The notes under the pieces were generated by a model. It did not search any database. It was not told the DNA's origin and saw only the letters and a list, made by a program, of their open reading frames with translations. Positions 32,880 to 45,799 of a stretch of 64,000 nt of DNA are shown piece after piece. Made by a program: the position numbers and the translations under genes. Origin of the DNA: Rehmannia glutinosa (taxonomy: Eukaryota > Streptophyta > Magnoliopsida > Lamiales > Orobanchaceae); contig CM071930.1 of the NCBI GenBank assembly GCA_016081115.2, positions 46,227,335-46,291,334 on the forward strand. Direction: 5' to 3'. Every line of letters starts with the position of its first letter. Positions within the stretch are counted from its first letter, which is position 1.

Positions 32880-33793
32880 TGCTATCGTCCATACGAGACA
32901 TCATCTCGCATATCCGTTGCCGATGCGCTTTGGGTGATGGCATCAAAACGTCAAATACTCCTCGTGATACTCATCAACGATGTGAGCCGCCAACTCGATA
33001 TGTGTCATCTATCAATTTCCCCACATCGCTTTCTACCCTTTCTAGCCACTCATAGTCAATGGCCTAAGCTTACCCTTGGCGAGAGGTTCCCGATCTCCTC
33101 ATTTGCTCATCCCGCTTCTTCTTGAGCAACAACTCCTTCTACCCCCACATCTCTAAGAAGCCGCTTACCCCTATTTCTCGTTGAAGTCGCCGGGTTCTAA
33201 GCCTAATCGTTGTTCTATCTCGCTCAATGAGCCAAGCAATCCCGCCATAGAATTTTATCATTTTCATCGCAGCTTAGAACATTCAAATCAATCAACTTAG
33301 CCCAACTCCCACCGCATACCCCTCCAAATTAATGTTAAAATGTTCAAAGAATAAGGGTAATCATCCCCCTATGCAAATTCCACCCATCTCACTCTTTCGA
33401 ATTTATCAAATTGCCGCTATCATAGCCCCTGTTTGGTACCACTTCGCCCCCCGATGTCATACACCAAATTATAAATAATTCATCAACCCTTAAAGCCCCT
33501 TTACTATCCTCCTTGCAAAGATGGTTCAAACCAAGACTCGCTAAACATATCGGAATACCAAGGGTTGCGAATACTAGAAGCCTTAGAAGTGCCTGTATAA
33601 AATTCGCTTCCCTTATCTTCTTTTTCCAAAACCTATCCTTATCGAATTCCTCATGCTCCTCCACCTCATACGCCGCATTCTATAAATTTTATTTAAATCC
33701 TCAATTGATAGTTCCCTTTGCTCATTCCCCAACCGAAATCTAACCCCCATTAAATTTCTTTTTCGCACAACCAATTTAAAGCTACTTAAGAAT
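32880..33793 (-). pseudogene. Env-like / plant-transposon-protein remnant of Athila F
   Basis: The clearest minus-strand frame (33664-33389) reads DKDRFWKKKIREANFIQALL, then LGLNHLCKEDSKGALRVDEL and FIIWCMTSG. This resembles the region between integrase and 3' LTR in Athila elements, where an envelope-like ORF lies. The remaining text to 32880 is out of frame. The 5' part is removed by copia A at 33794. Assignment rests on position and general wording. Confidence 0.45.
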
Positions 33794-35327
33794 TGTAGGT
33801 CCTGGGGGGTGTGAGTAAGGTTTAGAATGAGGGGGTTGAATAAACCTTACCAACTTTACGATTTTAGTCCTTTTAAAATAATAACAGAGTTAACTCAAAC
33901 AGCTTGTCCTCGAGGGACAACTAAGTTGGTTATTCAAATTGAGTTAGCCACTCAACATACACTCGATAGAGTCGTTGATAGAATAATTTGGTTGTTTAAC
34001 CCGAACTTTAACTTGGTCAGATTGGTTTTATCAATGGAGACTTAACACCCTTGATTTGTTCTAAGTTTGTTTTAACACATGATTCTTTAGCACTTGGTTA
34101 TTAATCGCTGATAGCAAATGTGAGTTTTGTCAACGATATGATGTAAGTATGCGTAAATGTAAATGTGCTGAAAAATAAATGACATGATAATATTTATAGA
34201 GGTTCAAGATGGGGTAATTCTTCTAATCCTCTCTTTCTCCAACTCCCGAGGAATCCACTATGTAATGATCGCTTTAAACGTGGTGAATAAACAGAGACAT
34301 ACTTGGTCACACAACCGCTTCTCTTGTGACTCGCTTTTCTTCACAGTGGCAACCGCTTGCTACTTTCACCACTTCTCAAGCTCTTGGATTTGATCACGAA
34401 ACCCTCCAATAACTTGATATCGGTTCGACCTTGAAGCTTCCTACAATCCTCCTTGGAAAGTAGACCCCTTTGATTCTTCAAAAGTTTCCTCTTCAACAGA
34501 TTTGAAGTCAGTCTTTTCCTTCACAAATTGTGTTGGATCGGTTTCTTCGAGTTCCATGCTTGAGGATTTACTTGAATATACTTGAGAATATTTGCAGGTT
34601 AATTGCTTGAATATTGTTTGCTTGTTCGTGGTTCAGTTCACAAGGTCACCTATTCTCAATAAATTCCTCACCTTTTATAGTGCACTTTTGAAATTTTGCC
34701 CATCAAGAGATAGCTAATTTCAAAATTCACTTGTGTTCGCTGGCTTGTCTTGTTGTTGCAAATTCTTGATATTGACATTTCCTCGTATTTAATGCCTTGC
34801 AAAGATTGCAACGATTCGACACTTGTGCAGTTGCTTCCCATCGGTTTGTTCTTTTTGCACACAACCGAACTAACAATTTATCCCGACAACTTTAACATGT
34901 TACCATTCTCGAGTAACATTCTTGACTTTCATCAATGGATCTCGCTTAGTTGTCTTGACTTGATCATTTTTATTCCCCAGTGACTTGATTAGCTTCCAAT
35001 CTTTTGATGACTCATCCGGCTACTTCAACTTGAGACTTGGCTTCTAGAGTTGACTTGATCGATTTCTTCACACAATCAAGCTTTACAGCTTGATACACCT
35101 TCAAATTCAATTCTTGACTTTTCTTTTCTTTTTGCCATACTCACCGCCTTTGCAATGAGTCTTCACTTCTACTTTGACTTCTTGTATTTCTAGGCATAGT
35201 CGACTTTGACTCAATTTTTCCAAATTCTATCTATTACAATACAAATTACAAGGAAAATGGGGTGCCAACTTTCTAGTTTAAGTTTTACATGGCATCACTC
35301 AAAATTTACAAAATAAATTTCCTAACA
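33794..35327 (-). repeat. 3' LTR of copia A
   Basis: 1534 bp, beginning TGTTAGGAAATTTAT at 35327 and ending CTACA at 33794 on the minus strand. A TATA box (CTATAAAAGG) lies at about 34672-34681. Terminal blocks match H, E and B. Confidence 0.88.
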
Positions 35328-35341
35328 ATTTCCTCCTTTTT
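35328..35341 (-). promoter_or_regulatory. Polypurine tract of copia A
   Basis: The minus strand reads AAAAAGGAGGAAAT directly before the LTR start TGTTAGG. Element B has the near-identical tract at 38798-38810. Confidence 0.8.
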
Positions 35342-35639
35342 TATGATGCCAAAACTTAAAAACATTCAACAAAATATAAACAAAGAAAGATACATACAGA
35401 TAATGCAAGAATAAAAATGTATGCTTGAAATAGATCATTCTATTAATCATAGCATTCTTGTCCTTTGCACAGTTGTTTACATTTGGTATCAGAGCATTCT
35501 TTATCAAAGCAAAACATACATCTATGCTAAGATACAAGAATAAATACAAAGTGAAAAATTACAGAGAAATTCACTAAGTATTACAGATGACTTACATGAA
35601 TGTATTTACATAAGTAATATACATGAAGGGGTTTGCAGC

Positions 35640-37571
35640 AACACTTCAGCGCCTTTAATGCCTCCTTCTTTCTTCTTCAGCTCTCTTGTCGTCATTAGCT
35701 CTCTTTCTTTTTCTTTCTTCTTCTTCAGCTCTCTTCTTCTTTTCATAGGCTCGTTTAGAAGCATCATCCCTTCGCTTCTTCTCGAGCCATTGATGTGTTT
35801 GCCTTTCGCTTCATCTTTTTTCTTCTTATCGCTTCTACATTCTTTCTTGCCACTTCCAAATTGGCTAACTCATCATAATCGAGCCCAGAGATCATCCCTT
35901 TCTTTTCAGTGGTCTACATATTCAACATTCTTTGGTTTTGGTCGAGGCCGAACCTCTTCCACCACCATTTCTTCCTCTTCCTCCGAGTGTGTACCGCACG
36001 GAGTCTTCTCGCTTACTAGTTGAGTGTGGATCACTGAAGTCTCACTTTTTCGCCTTCTTCACACAATGCAAGACCTTTCTCCCAAGATAAATCCTGTGCT
36101 TGAGCTAGTGTCATTCCTTGTAAATAGCCTTCGATTCGAGCATTTTGAATTCTTCAACTGATCTAGGCTCGATCCATTGTCGTATAACATCTTGATCCTT
36201 CCTCACTGAATACCACCATATTGTTTCAAAGACTTCCCGAACGCGGCATCCCGCTTTTTGGAGAACTCCTCAAACCCCGCTTCAAGGACTTTTTTTTCTC
36301 CGCATTGGCACAAAGATAGTGCTCAATGGGTAGGGTTACGGGAGTTTGCTCAGATGGAGGCAGAATATGACCCTGTTGGGGGTTTCACTATCATTAAAGT
36401 AAGATCTTTTGAACTTTCCCCTCACCTTCTTTTTCCTTCTTCTTCTCACCGCATTCTGCCTTCTCACCATAGCTTTCCTTTAGCTTTTCTTTTCTTTTAA
36501 TTTCCTTAGGGACTCTTCTTCCCCCTTTTTGGCATCATCAAAGGAAAGAGGGACTCCCGGGAACATGCCTCATGAGCATGAAGTCGAGTCCGCTGAGAGT
36601 CGAATTTTGTTTGGAGTCACCGCTTCATAAGTTGTTCAAATTCTCGAGCGAGTTGCCTTGACTCGATTGTCACTAACTTCATTTCAAATGCCATGAGTAG
36701 ATCAATTTTTCATTCATTGTGTTCTCAAGGCGCATAATTTCTTTTCTCTCGAATTCTTGTAATACTCCATTTCAATCTTGTGAGACTCGTAGCCTTTCGA
36801 TGTATGCCGCATCCTTTGCTTGATATCGCGTTGTTAGCACTCCGCATTTGAGCATTCTATCATATAATGCTTTGAAATAACGAACTTGCTCGAGTCGCAT
36901 GGCGCTTTGTCGTTGAGACCATTCCCCGATCCGTACTACTATCCCTCTCAAGTTGGCCGTGAGGGTAGCGTCCCATGTTGTCCAGCCTTAAGTCTTGTGA
37001 GGCCTAATGTCTTTCAATCTTCTCAATGTCTTCACAGATTTTCTGAAGACCTCACGAATCTCACTTGTCTCACTTGATTCAAATTGTAGACCACTTCTTC
37101 ATCAAAGTCAAAATATGCTAGAACAATGGTGTCGCTGGGGATGATTGATCTTCTCTTACAAGAAATCTTCGTTGTTCAAGACCTGCCTTCTTCTTCTAAC
37201 TCGTAAGATCTCCGTGAAAGGAAACATCTCTTGAAAGGCATCATCGCGGCACGATGGGGGATGGTTTGCAAGGTTTTTACTCGCAATGACTCACTTATTT
37301 GCATCGATCGGGCCATGTAGAGTTATCGGCAATGTTCACAATCCGGAGCTCTTGAGCTTGGACGGAGCCGTGTAGTCAGCATCGGCCAGAATCGTGGAAG
37401 CCTCGCACAGCTTGACTCGACGCACTGGGCTTTTGATTGCTTTTTTGAATTACCGATCGAGCCTCACTGCCTTTGATAATTATAGGTCCTGCCTTCTTCT
37501 CGGGGCCTCCTTAAACTTTTCTAAATGAATTACATGTTCCTCCTCACGCATCATCGGCCATCATGATGATG
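35640..37571 (-). pseudogene. Env-like region of copia A, C-terminal part
   Basis: The minus strand carries Glu/Lys/Arg-rich text whose blocks line up with B: 35640-35760 with 39050-39180, 35930-36010 with 39370-39440, and 37090-37140 with 40570-40620. Many one- to three-base differences break the frame. It continues across the B insertion into 51336. Serine- and phenylalanine-rich plus-strand frames here are shadows. Confidence 0.6.
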
Positions 37572-37576
37572 ATGAT
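37572..37576. repeat. Target-site duplication of copia B, left copy
   Basis: ATGAT directly abuts the 3' LTR of B and is repeated at 51331-51335. Confidence 0.75.
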
Positions 37577-38797
37577 TATAGTCCTGGGGTGTGAGAGTAA
37601 GGTTTAGAAGGGGGGTTGAATAAACCTTACCAACTTTTCGATTTAGTCCTTTTAAAATAGTTCGTAGTTAATACTTTTCACAAAGTCCTAAGTCCTTGAT
37701 GGACAACTAAATAACTCACCGCTTAGTTAACCAAACTTAGAGTTAGCCACTCAATATCAATTGATAGCAAATTTATCAACTATGCACTGAAGTGTCAAAT
37801 GAAATGTTGTTGATAGAATAACTCAACCGCTTAGTCTAAGGTTTAACTCAACCTGTGATATGTTTTCATCCGACTCAACTTCTTCAAGACTTTACACCCT
37901 TGAATTTGGTTTAAGTTTGTTTTAACACTTGGTTTTAGCACTTGATTCTTCAAATATTTCCTCTTCAACTCGATTGAGGTCGTTTTTCCTTCACATGTAG
38001 GTGTTGGATTGATTTCTTTCAAGTTTTTGATCTCAGAGGGATTAAGCTTGAATGATTTGAGAATATTTTGTAGGTTACACCAATTGATAGCTTGAATATT
38101 CGTAGTCAAGGTAACCTCTATCTCTTTCTCAAATTGATTCTCACCTTTTATAGTGTTCTTTTAAAATCGCCCCGTGAAGAGATAGGCTAGTTTTCAAAAG
38201 ACACTTGTGGTCGCTGGCTTGTCTTGTTGTTGCGCCTCTTGAAATTGACATTTCCTCGTATTGAATGAACCTTCACCTTTTCGTAGTTCGACACAAAAAG
38301 CAAGCTTCCCATCGTTTATTCCTTTTCCACGCTTCGGGATCGAAAGCACTTTAAGAAAGGAAGTATGGAAGTATTACTTGTTTAAGTAACTTTCTTGACT
38401 TCTCGGCAACGGATCCTTTTCGCTTGTCTTGACTTGACTACGCTTCTTTAACTTCCTGTGATGACTTCGAGTCGCCTTCCAATCATCGATGACTCATCCG
38501 CTACTTCAACTTGAGACTTGCTATCTTGGGTTGACTTGACCGACACTTCTCACACCGCATCTCACCGATACTTCTCCAATCGAGTTCTTGTCTTCTTCCT
38601 TGCCATACTCAAATTGCCTCACAATGAGTCTTCATTCTAGTCTCCATTTATTCTTGCATATTTAGGCATAGTCGACTTAACTCACTGAAAGCAAATTTAT
38701 CTATTACAATGCAAACTACAAAGAAAATGGGGTGTCAACTTTCTAGTCTAAGTTTTTACATGGCATTCATCAAAATCTAAAAATAAATTTCCCAATA
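37577..38797 (-). repeat. 3' LTR of copia B (internally deleted)
   Basis: 1221 bp. Compared with the 5' LTR it lacks about 430 bp after AACACTTGGTTTTAGCACTTG (about 37950) and has a short extra segment near 37745-37800. Its terminal bases are slightly mutated (TATAG for TGTAG at 37577, AATA for AACA at 38797). A TATA box lies at about 38146-38153. Confidence 0.87.
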
Positions 38798-38810
38798 ATT
38801 TCCTCTTTTT
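38798..38810 (-). promoter_or_regulatory. Polypurine tract of copia B
   Basis: The minus strand reads AAAAAGAGGAAAT right before the LTR. Confidence 0.8.
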
Positions 38811-39059
38811 GATGATGCTTAAAGCATACATATAAAATGTAAATGTCAAAGATATATACAGATTGTAAAGAATGAGAATGTATGCGAGAATCAATCTGCT
38901 TATTGATCATAACATTCTTGTCCTTTACACAAAAGCTTAAAAGTGTATCGTGAGCAACCATCTATGTCTACACAAAGAAAATGGAGAAATCACATATTTC
39001 TTATTCAATGTACAAGACTTACATACTTATGTATTTACAAAAGTAAATTACATGAAGGG

Positions 39060-42000
39060 GTGGACAAAAACACTTCATCTCCTTCACGCTTCCTTCTTTC
39101 CTCATTAGCTCTGCTTCTTCTTCCTCGACTTTTTCTTCTTTCTTCTCTTCTTCACCGCTTTTTTTTTCTCATATGCTTTTCCTCGGGCAGCCTTCATCTC
39201 TTCTTTTTCTTTTCTTTGTCTTTTCTTCCCACAAATGAGTTTGTCTTTTATTCTCTTCCTCGATTCTCTTTACATACTCAAAGATTGTTCTTGGCCACTT
39301 GCAGTTGGCTACTTCATCAAACCTCCCAGCCCAATAGATCCCTCCTTTCTTCCCCGGATCTATGTATTCTATATTTTTGGGTAAAGGTCTAGGTCCAAAC
39401 CTCTTCCTCCACATCGCTTCTTCCTCTTCCTCTCGGGTGTGTATTGTACTCGGGCCTTCTTCTTCCCACCTGAGTGACCAAAGAAAGTGATCAACAGAGC
39501 GATCGCGAGTCCGCACGTCGTCGCCTTCTTCACATAGCTTGAGGCCTTTTTCCTAATACAAGTCCTGTGCTTGGGCCATGGTCATGTTCACGGCGTATCC
39601 CTGATGCGAGCGCCTTGAATTCATCAATAGATCTCGCTCGATTCTAACGCCTCAAATGGCATCAGTGTCTCTTTCCCGCCGAATGCCTCCATATTGTTTT
39701 AGTATATCCATCACTCGGCATCCATCTTTCCTTCCACCTCCTTCATCCCCGCTTCTACTATTTTTTGCTTTTCACCTATGGGTATTGCGAGTGTTGGAGC
39801 GGCAGAGTCATCAGAGTTTGCGATGATATCAACAATGACAAATCCTTGTTGAGGGGTTTTAGCAATCATCAATGTCATATCTTTCGAACCTTCCCCTCAA
39901 CAAATTTTCCTTCTTTTCTTTTTTTATGTTCTTCACCGCCTTCTCCTTCACAAATTGTCCTTCTTCTCGCCTTCAGATCCTTTTAACGCTTTTAGGTATT
40001 CCTCTTCCCCTTTTTGGCATCATCAAAGGAGAGAGGAACCCCTAAAACATGCCAACAATCATGAAGTCCAAGCGACCGATAGCCGAAGTTATGTTTTGAA
40101 TCACAAGGGTATGCCGCACGGAATTGAGCGAGTGGCTTTCGATTCACCGCCACCGCTTCGGGCCACCGAGAGGAGGCTGAATTTCTTCTCCATGTTCTCC
40201 TCCACGCCGCAGGCTCTTTTGCGATGAAATTCACGCAGGTTCCATTTCTGGGTATGGGAGGTATGCATTCTCGTCAATATTTTCCTCGCATCCTCCTTTT
40301 CATGTCAACATTATCGCTTCCCGCATAAGCATTTTATTGAACAATGTTCGTAAGTAGCGAACTTGCTCCACGCGATTGCTCGCTATTGTTGCCACCATTC
40401 CCGATCCCGACAATTATTCCTCGCAGACGGCAAAGAAGATTGGCGCTCTGCTTATCCATTCTCATGTCTAGTGAGGCCTGGTGCCTTTCCATTTTCTCTA
40501 TCTCCGCAAATATGGCCTTGAAAACTTCTTCGAACCTCAACCTCACCACTATCTCACCGGGCGCCAAGCAACATCAAAGTCAAAATATGCTGGGACGATG
40601 GTGTCTGTTGGAATGATGGGATCGTTTTATGGAAACGCTTGTCGATCTCAGAGCCGATTCTTCAAGAAGATCGTAGCTCCAGAGAGAAAGGGAACGATTC
40701 TTCGAACGGATCATCATGGACAATGGAATATGTTCAATGGTAACTCGTGCCCGTGATGTGCCCGGTTGGCGATTCTCAGAGCTTTGGGAGCCTACGCAGC
40801 TTGATCGTGATTCAACCGGGTCTGTTGTGGTATGACTCACACTGGCCGAGCCTCGCTTGTCTTAATAGCTTCGCGGTCTCACTGGTGCTTCATGTTGAGT
40901 TGTCCGTCCTCGGCCGTATCGCTGGCGCATCGGAAGGTGATGAGATTTGGAGAGGTGGCTCATCATTGAAATTGAACTTTTGACGAGCAGCCAATTCTCG
41001 CTTACTCAGATCGGGAAGAACATCCTCACCGAGTCGGTTGATTTGCAAATGGGAATGACTCAACTTCATCTTCACCTTCGTATCCTTAAAATGTTACATC
41101 GATTGTCTTAGAATCGTGAAGAGCACTTATCTCCTTCTCGATGGATCAATGATAGTAGGAGGGATGTTTTGTGCTTCTCCCTTTACCCTGTGAAGTCTCA
41201 ACCTCCCCGCTGGCCTTCACTACCTCCCCGCAATCTCAATCGCAGCAGGCCTTGACAATCCTTCGACTGCACTCAACCGCTTTTGGTCTCGAGGTGGCAT
41301 CCACTGAGTCTTAACTCCATGGATTGCACTTTCATCGCCTGAGAGTGTTAACTCCTGTGGCAGATCCTCCTCAGGCCTCTCGCAAAAATAGGCGTCATTG
41401 GCCTTCAAAGCAGCTTGGCACTTCACCGAGAGATGCCTCAATTGTCCGAGCCTCTTTAGTGACAACTTGTCATGTGTATCTATTTGTGTTTTCATTTCCA
41501 CTTCGCCTCCGAGATTCGTTGTGGAGTCACCGCAAGATTCTCCGACCTAACTACAAGTGGAGAGAGTCTCCCTCACCGGCACACCACCGAGTGACTTGAT
41601 TAGGGTCACTGCCTCCGCACTCCCACTGCTCCTTTGAGTATTCAGCCATCAAAGCAGTGGTAAGACACCTTCATTAGGGGTTGGCCTGACCGGGTCCCCA
41701 AGTTCCCGCCATCATCTCGCTTCTCTTAATGCCTTCATCGAGTGAGCAGGGGAAGTTGTGGCAGCAACAATGGTTGCAATTGGCCGCACCACTCCTATAG
41801 ATCAATCTCCAATCGTGATTTGGAAGATTCCCCGGTCCTTCCATTAACCGCTTGCTCACGTAGGACCCTAGATTTCCGCATGGCCGCCGATTTCCAATTC
41901 TTCTCAGAGCAAGATCGTGGTCCGTGATCCTCATCACTCTCTCGAGAGGATGTCAAGATGAGGATGTGTATGATCAGCGGTTCAAGTAAGGGGACAACAT

Positions 42001-43672
42001 CGCCTTCTCACGAGCTTCACTTTTCCTTCCTCGCTAGTCCGCTTCTCCTTGTTTTTGAAGATATGCAAGATATCCGTGCGCTTTTCTTCATCCAAGATTG
42101 ACCATCGCGGGTCAAGCCGAAACCTCAATAGTTCTTCTTCTTCAATAAACTCCGGTCTTTGGAACTATTCCCCTGGATCGACTCAAAATTTCCACTTCCT
42201 CCATTCTCGCATTTATTTTGGATGTCCGGATATGGTGGGGATAGATCATCACATCATCATCTTCTTTATCATCATCTCCTCGCGCTCTTCCTTTTCGTGA
42301 ATAGAAGGCAACATACTTTGTTGCTCAACTCCTTCAAAAAGATCGTGACAGTGGAGATATAGTCCCGCTCGCCAGAGAGTCCATGTCTCACCGCTTCCTT
42401 GTTCTTCACTGCCCTATCCAAAGCCGGTCTTCGACTTGCCTCTCGCTGACGGCCAAGCAGACTTGGCGCTTGATCAATAATCTCTGAGACTCTACTTCTC
42501 CAATCAAGCTTCCGCGATCCTGTTCTAGCCGAGTGGCAGCTAACTATTTTCTCAAGCTCCGACCGCTTGAAGAGTCTTCTCCTTTTGGTCCTTACCGTGA
42601 GGAATTTCTGTTCTGATGTAGTTTCTCCGAGTCCGGCGGCGGGGCCGGTGCTATTGTCTTTTCTCGAGGAGTCGGCCTTCTCGCTTATCGCCCTTCCTTT
42701 TCTTAATAATCGAGAAGGCATTTGGGATTCCTTCTCCATCATGCGGGGCAGTGGGGCAGTGTGCATTTTTTTTTTTTGTCAGTAGGGCAGCAGCCTTCTT
42801 TTTCACCCACAGGCGCTTTCTTCTTCTGGGGAGAGGAGGAGATAGTTGTTTCTTCAGGGTCACCGATTCTCCTCACTGACGCCACTTGGCGACGCCTTCT
42901 CTCGTGCTTCCGGAAAGGTTCGACGGAACATTTTCTTGTTTACATGGAACACTTTTCCATGTCGAAGAGGGACTCCTTCACTTCCATCATCCGCCAATCA
43001 CCAGTGCCATATCCCAAAGATCCTCCAAATGAACCATCCTCCTTGAAGGATTTATTCCCAATATTCTAGCAGCAGAGTTTGCTATATACAAACTCGCACT
43101 CAGCCACCTTCTTTCTCCTCCATGATCGCAGCCATCACGATCAACTTGGTTTTGGGATAAACCGATTAAAGCTTCCAAACTTGATATCTATGCATTTGGC
43201 AACAATGTCTAACAGCCTTGTGGTAATCCTCCTTCCTTCAAGCCTTCTTTATCACTAGACACTTTCGTGAGATCCGACAGTATCACCGAGACAACCTTTG
43301 CAAAGACAATGGTTTGGCTACTTCTTCCATGCAAAGCAAATGATTTACATCCGCCAGAGATCTCCTAAGACTCCTTCACCGGAGCAGCAAGTAGTGCTCG
43401 CAAATCCTTGGCAAAGTGATTTTGACTTCTTCCCGTGAATAGAGGACTTGATGCCCTCGCCGTGAACTTCAACGCTCACATAGAATCGCGCGACCTCTTC
43501 CACGTAGGTCATCCAAACTCCATCGTGAGAAAAGGTTTCACCGCATTTTTCCATCTTCTTCGCTATTTTCTTCACAAGGGTTTCGTCACTTGTTTGATTA
43601 GACCTTCAAATCCACAAAGAGACCCCGTGGGATTTGCTTTCCCATCTTGACAAAATCGTAAGTAGATGCCAT
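39060..43672 (-). pseudogene. Env-like / plant-transposon-protein region of copia B
   Basis: The start is placed at the ATG at 43672 (MASTYDFVKMGKQIPRGLF). The N-terminal part includes GVWMTYVEEVARFYVSVEVH and GEGVLGDLW and resembles the 'putative plant transposon protein' domain (PF20167 type): a helical region with an FY..VHG-style motif. Then comes a Lys/Pro/Ser-rich low-complexity middle and, at 39516-39169, RFGPRPLPKNIEYIDPGKKG and WAGRFDEVANCKWPRTIFEY. The total span of 4.6 kb is much longer than usual env-like ORFs. Frames break repeatedly. Function in the family is unproven. Position after RNase H matches the SIRE env-like gene. Confidence 0.6.
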
Positions 43673-44070
43673 TTCTTGAAGATTTACCGAATGAAACTTT
43701 GAAAATAAACTTTGAGGTTTGTAAGGTTTTGAGAGAAAAACTTTTCTTTGCTTTTGAAAGAGATGAACAGCTTTTGATAAAGTGAGAGAAATTCGACGAA
43801 ATGGTATATGTATGGGTTATGAAAGGACGTATGGACGGTTTTTGTAATTTGATCAAGATCAACGACTCGATTTTGCACGCCGATTAACATTTAATTTCTC
43901 GCATTTAATGCGACAAAGATTTATATCCAATCATAAGTTTAGTATGCAAATTTTTTTGATCAGACACGCCATAATTATGCCGACGCTATTCTTAAAAACA
44001 TTCCCGCTTAGCGTAAACGATTGCATTTTTGCCACTTCGCCATAGCCGACTCACCTTGCTTTTAGCCGAT

Positions 44071-44830
44071 TCAACTCTTCTTCTCTCCATTCACATCGTG
44101 ACTCATCCGTATCACCCAACTCATTGCAAACCGACTTTCCGATGCGGCCGATTCACTTAGTCGCTTTCCAAGAGCTCCGCTTTTTCCCATCTTTTCATGT
44201 TCCATCTCTTTTCTTTTGAGTCTTCCGAGTGTCAACTCACCAATTAACCCTAATTCATGCTTGAGTTCTTCAAATCTTGATTCACATAATGGTTTTGTGA
44301 ATATATCACCTAATCGCTTATCGCTTGAGATGTATTCCAAAGTGATGTCCTTCTTTTCAACATGGTCTCTTATGAAATGGTATCCGACATCAATGTGCTT
44401 TGTTCTTTGAGTGTAACACAGATTTTGAGTGATTGCAATTGCACTTGTGTTATCACACATGATTGGAATTTCCATTTCTTCAACTTCATAGTCTCTCACC
44501 GTTGTCTCATCCATAAGACTTGAGCACAAAGAAATGCCGCAGCCTATGTATTCTACTTCACCGGGATGTGGCTATTGAGTTTTGCTTCTTGTTGAACCAG
44601 AAATTAACCTATTTCCAAGCATTTGACATGCACCAAGTACTTTTCATGTCAACTCTACATCCAAAGATAAAAAGAATCAATAACCAATTAGCTTGAATCC
44701 ACCTTCCTTTGATACAATAAGCCAACTTCTTGCTTCCCTTTAAATATCTCAATATTCTCTCGTCCGCAAGCATGTGGCTTTTTTTAGAGCAGATTGAAAT
44801 CTTGCACATACACCTACAAAGAAAGGTGAT
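44071..44830 (-). pseudogene. RNase H of copia B
   Basis: The minus strand reads CKISICSKKSHML, ERILRYLKGSKKL and, after frame changes, CDNTSAIAITQNLCYTQRTK, VGYHFIRDHVEKKDITLEYI and GDIFTKPLCESRFEELKHEL. A C-terminal extension (GLIGELTLGRLKRKEM) runs on to 44071. The better-preserved part equals 770-1000 of fragment I. Frames break near 44609 and 44530-44600. Confidence 0.85.
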
Positions 44831-45775
44831 GTCCGCCTACTTGTCCGTAGATAGAGCAAAGCGATCCAATGAGTGCTCAGATCTTGTTTGATCCACAGCT
44901 TGCCATCCGCATCCATATCCATTTTGATCGATGTATTCATTGGTATTTTCACGTAAGACTTCTCTTCCATACCAAATTTCTTCAATAATTCTCCTCGTGT
45001 ACTTTGTCTGACTTATGAAGCTTCCATCCTTCAGCTGTTTTACTTGAAGTCCTAGGAAGAATGTCAGCTCTCCCATCATACTCATTTCAAATTTGCTTTG
45101 CATGAGGTTTGAGAATTTATCACACAGCTCTTTGTTTGTGGAACCAAAAATGATGTCATCCACATATATTTGAACAAGCAGTATACTCTTTCCATCTTGA
45201 ATTCTGAAGAGTGTTCTATCCACTTTGCCTTTTGTGAATCCGTTCTTTGTTAGAAATTGTGATAATGTATCATACCATGCTCTTGGTGCCTGTTTCAATC
45301 CATATAGAGCTTTCTTGAGCTTGTAAACCTTGTCTCCAAGAGTCTTCTGCTCAAATCCTGGAGGTTGTTCAACATAGACTTCTTCTTCCAATAATCCATT
45401 CAGGAATGCACTTTTTACATCTATTTGATATACAATGAAATTCTTGTGTGCAGCATAGGCAAGAAACATCATTATTGCTTCTAATGTTGCAACAGGGGCA
45501 AAAGTTTCATCAAAATATATTCCTTCTTCTTGGCAATACCCTTTGGCTACTAATCTTGCCTTGTTTCTTACCACAAAACCTTCTTCATTCAATTTGTTTC
45601 TGAAAACCCATCTGGTACCAATAACATTTTGATGGGTTGGTCTTTGGACCAATTCCCACACTTTATTCCTTTCAAACTGATTCAGCTCTTCTTCAATAGC
45701 TTGAATCCAATGTGTGTCATACAATGCTTGTGACATATTTTTTGGTTCTATTTGAGATATAAAACAAGTGAACAC
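44831..45775 (-). pseudogene. Reverse transcriptase of copia B
   Basis: From 45775 the minus strand encodes PKNMSQALYDTHWIQAIEEE, VWELVQRPTHQNVIGTRWVF, NKARLVAKGYCQEEGIYFDE, TFAPVATLEAI, YQIDVKSAFLNG and YVEQPPGFEQ. The catalytic YVDDIIFGS has YVDD at 45155-45166. About 260 codons are open, the longest intact stretch of this element. The frame is lost near 44990 (TKYTRR for TKYTKD in fragment I). SIRE-lineage wording throughout. Confidence 0.92.
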
Positions 45776-45799
45776 GGCTTCTTGTTGAGCTCGATCCGG

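Larger units (their letters stand above)
29914..33793 (-). mobile_element. Athila-type gypsy F, 3' half
   Basis: On the minus strand an env-like remnant (33793 to about 32880) is followed by an untranslated region, the conserved hairpin, a polypurine tract and the 3' LTR (31368 to 29914). Copia A begins at 33794, so the 5' half of F is displaced beyond the window. F sits inside the LTR of copia E. Confidence 0.75.

Noticed and set aside
35658..36023. Ser/Phe-rich plus-strand frame resembling a membrane protein
   Set aside because: Complement of Glu/Lys-rich env-like coding text; the same artefact occurs at 38943-39392 in B.
44216..44410. Plus-strand frame at the RNase H of copia B
   Set aside because: Antisense shadow of the RNase H C-terminus.
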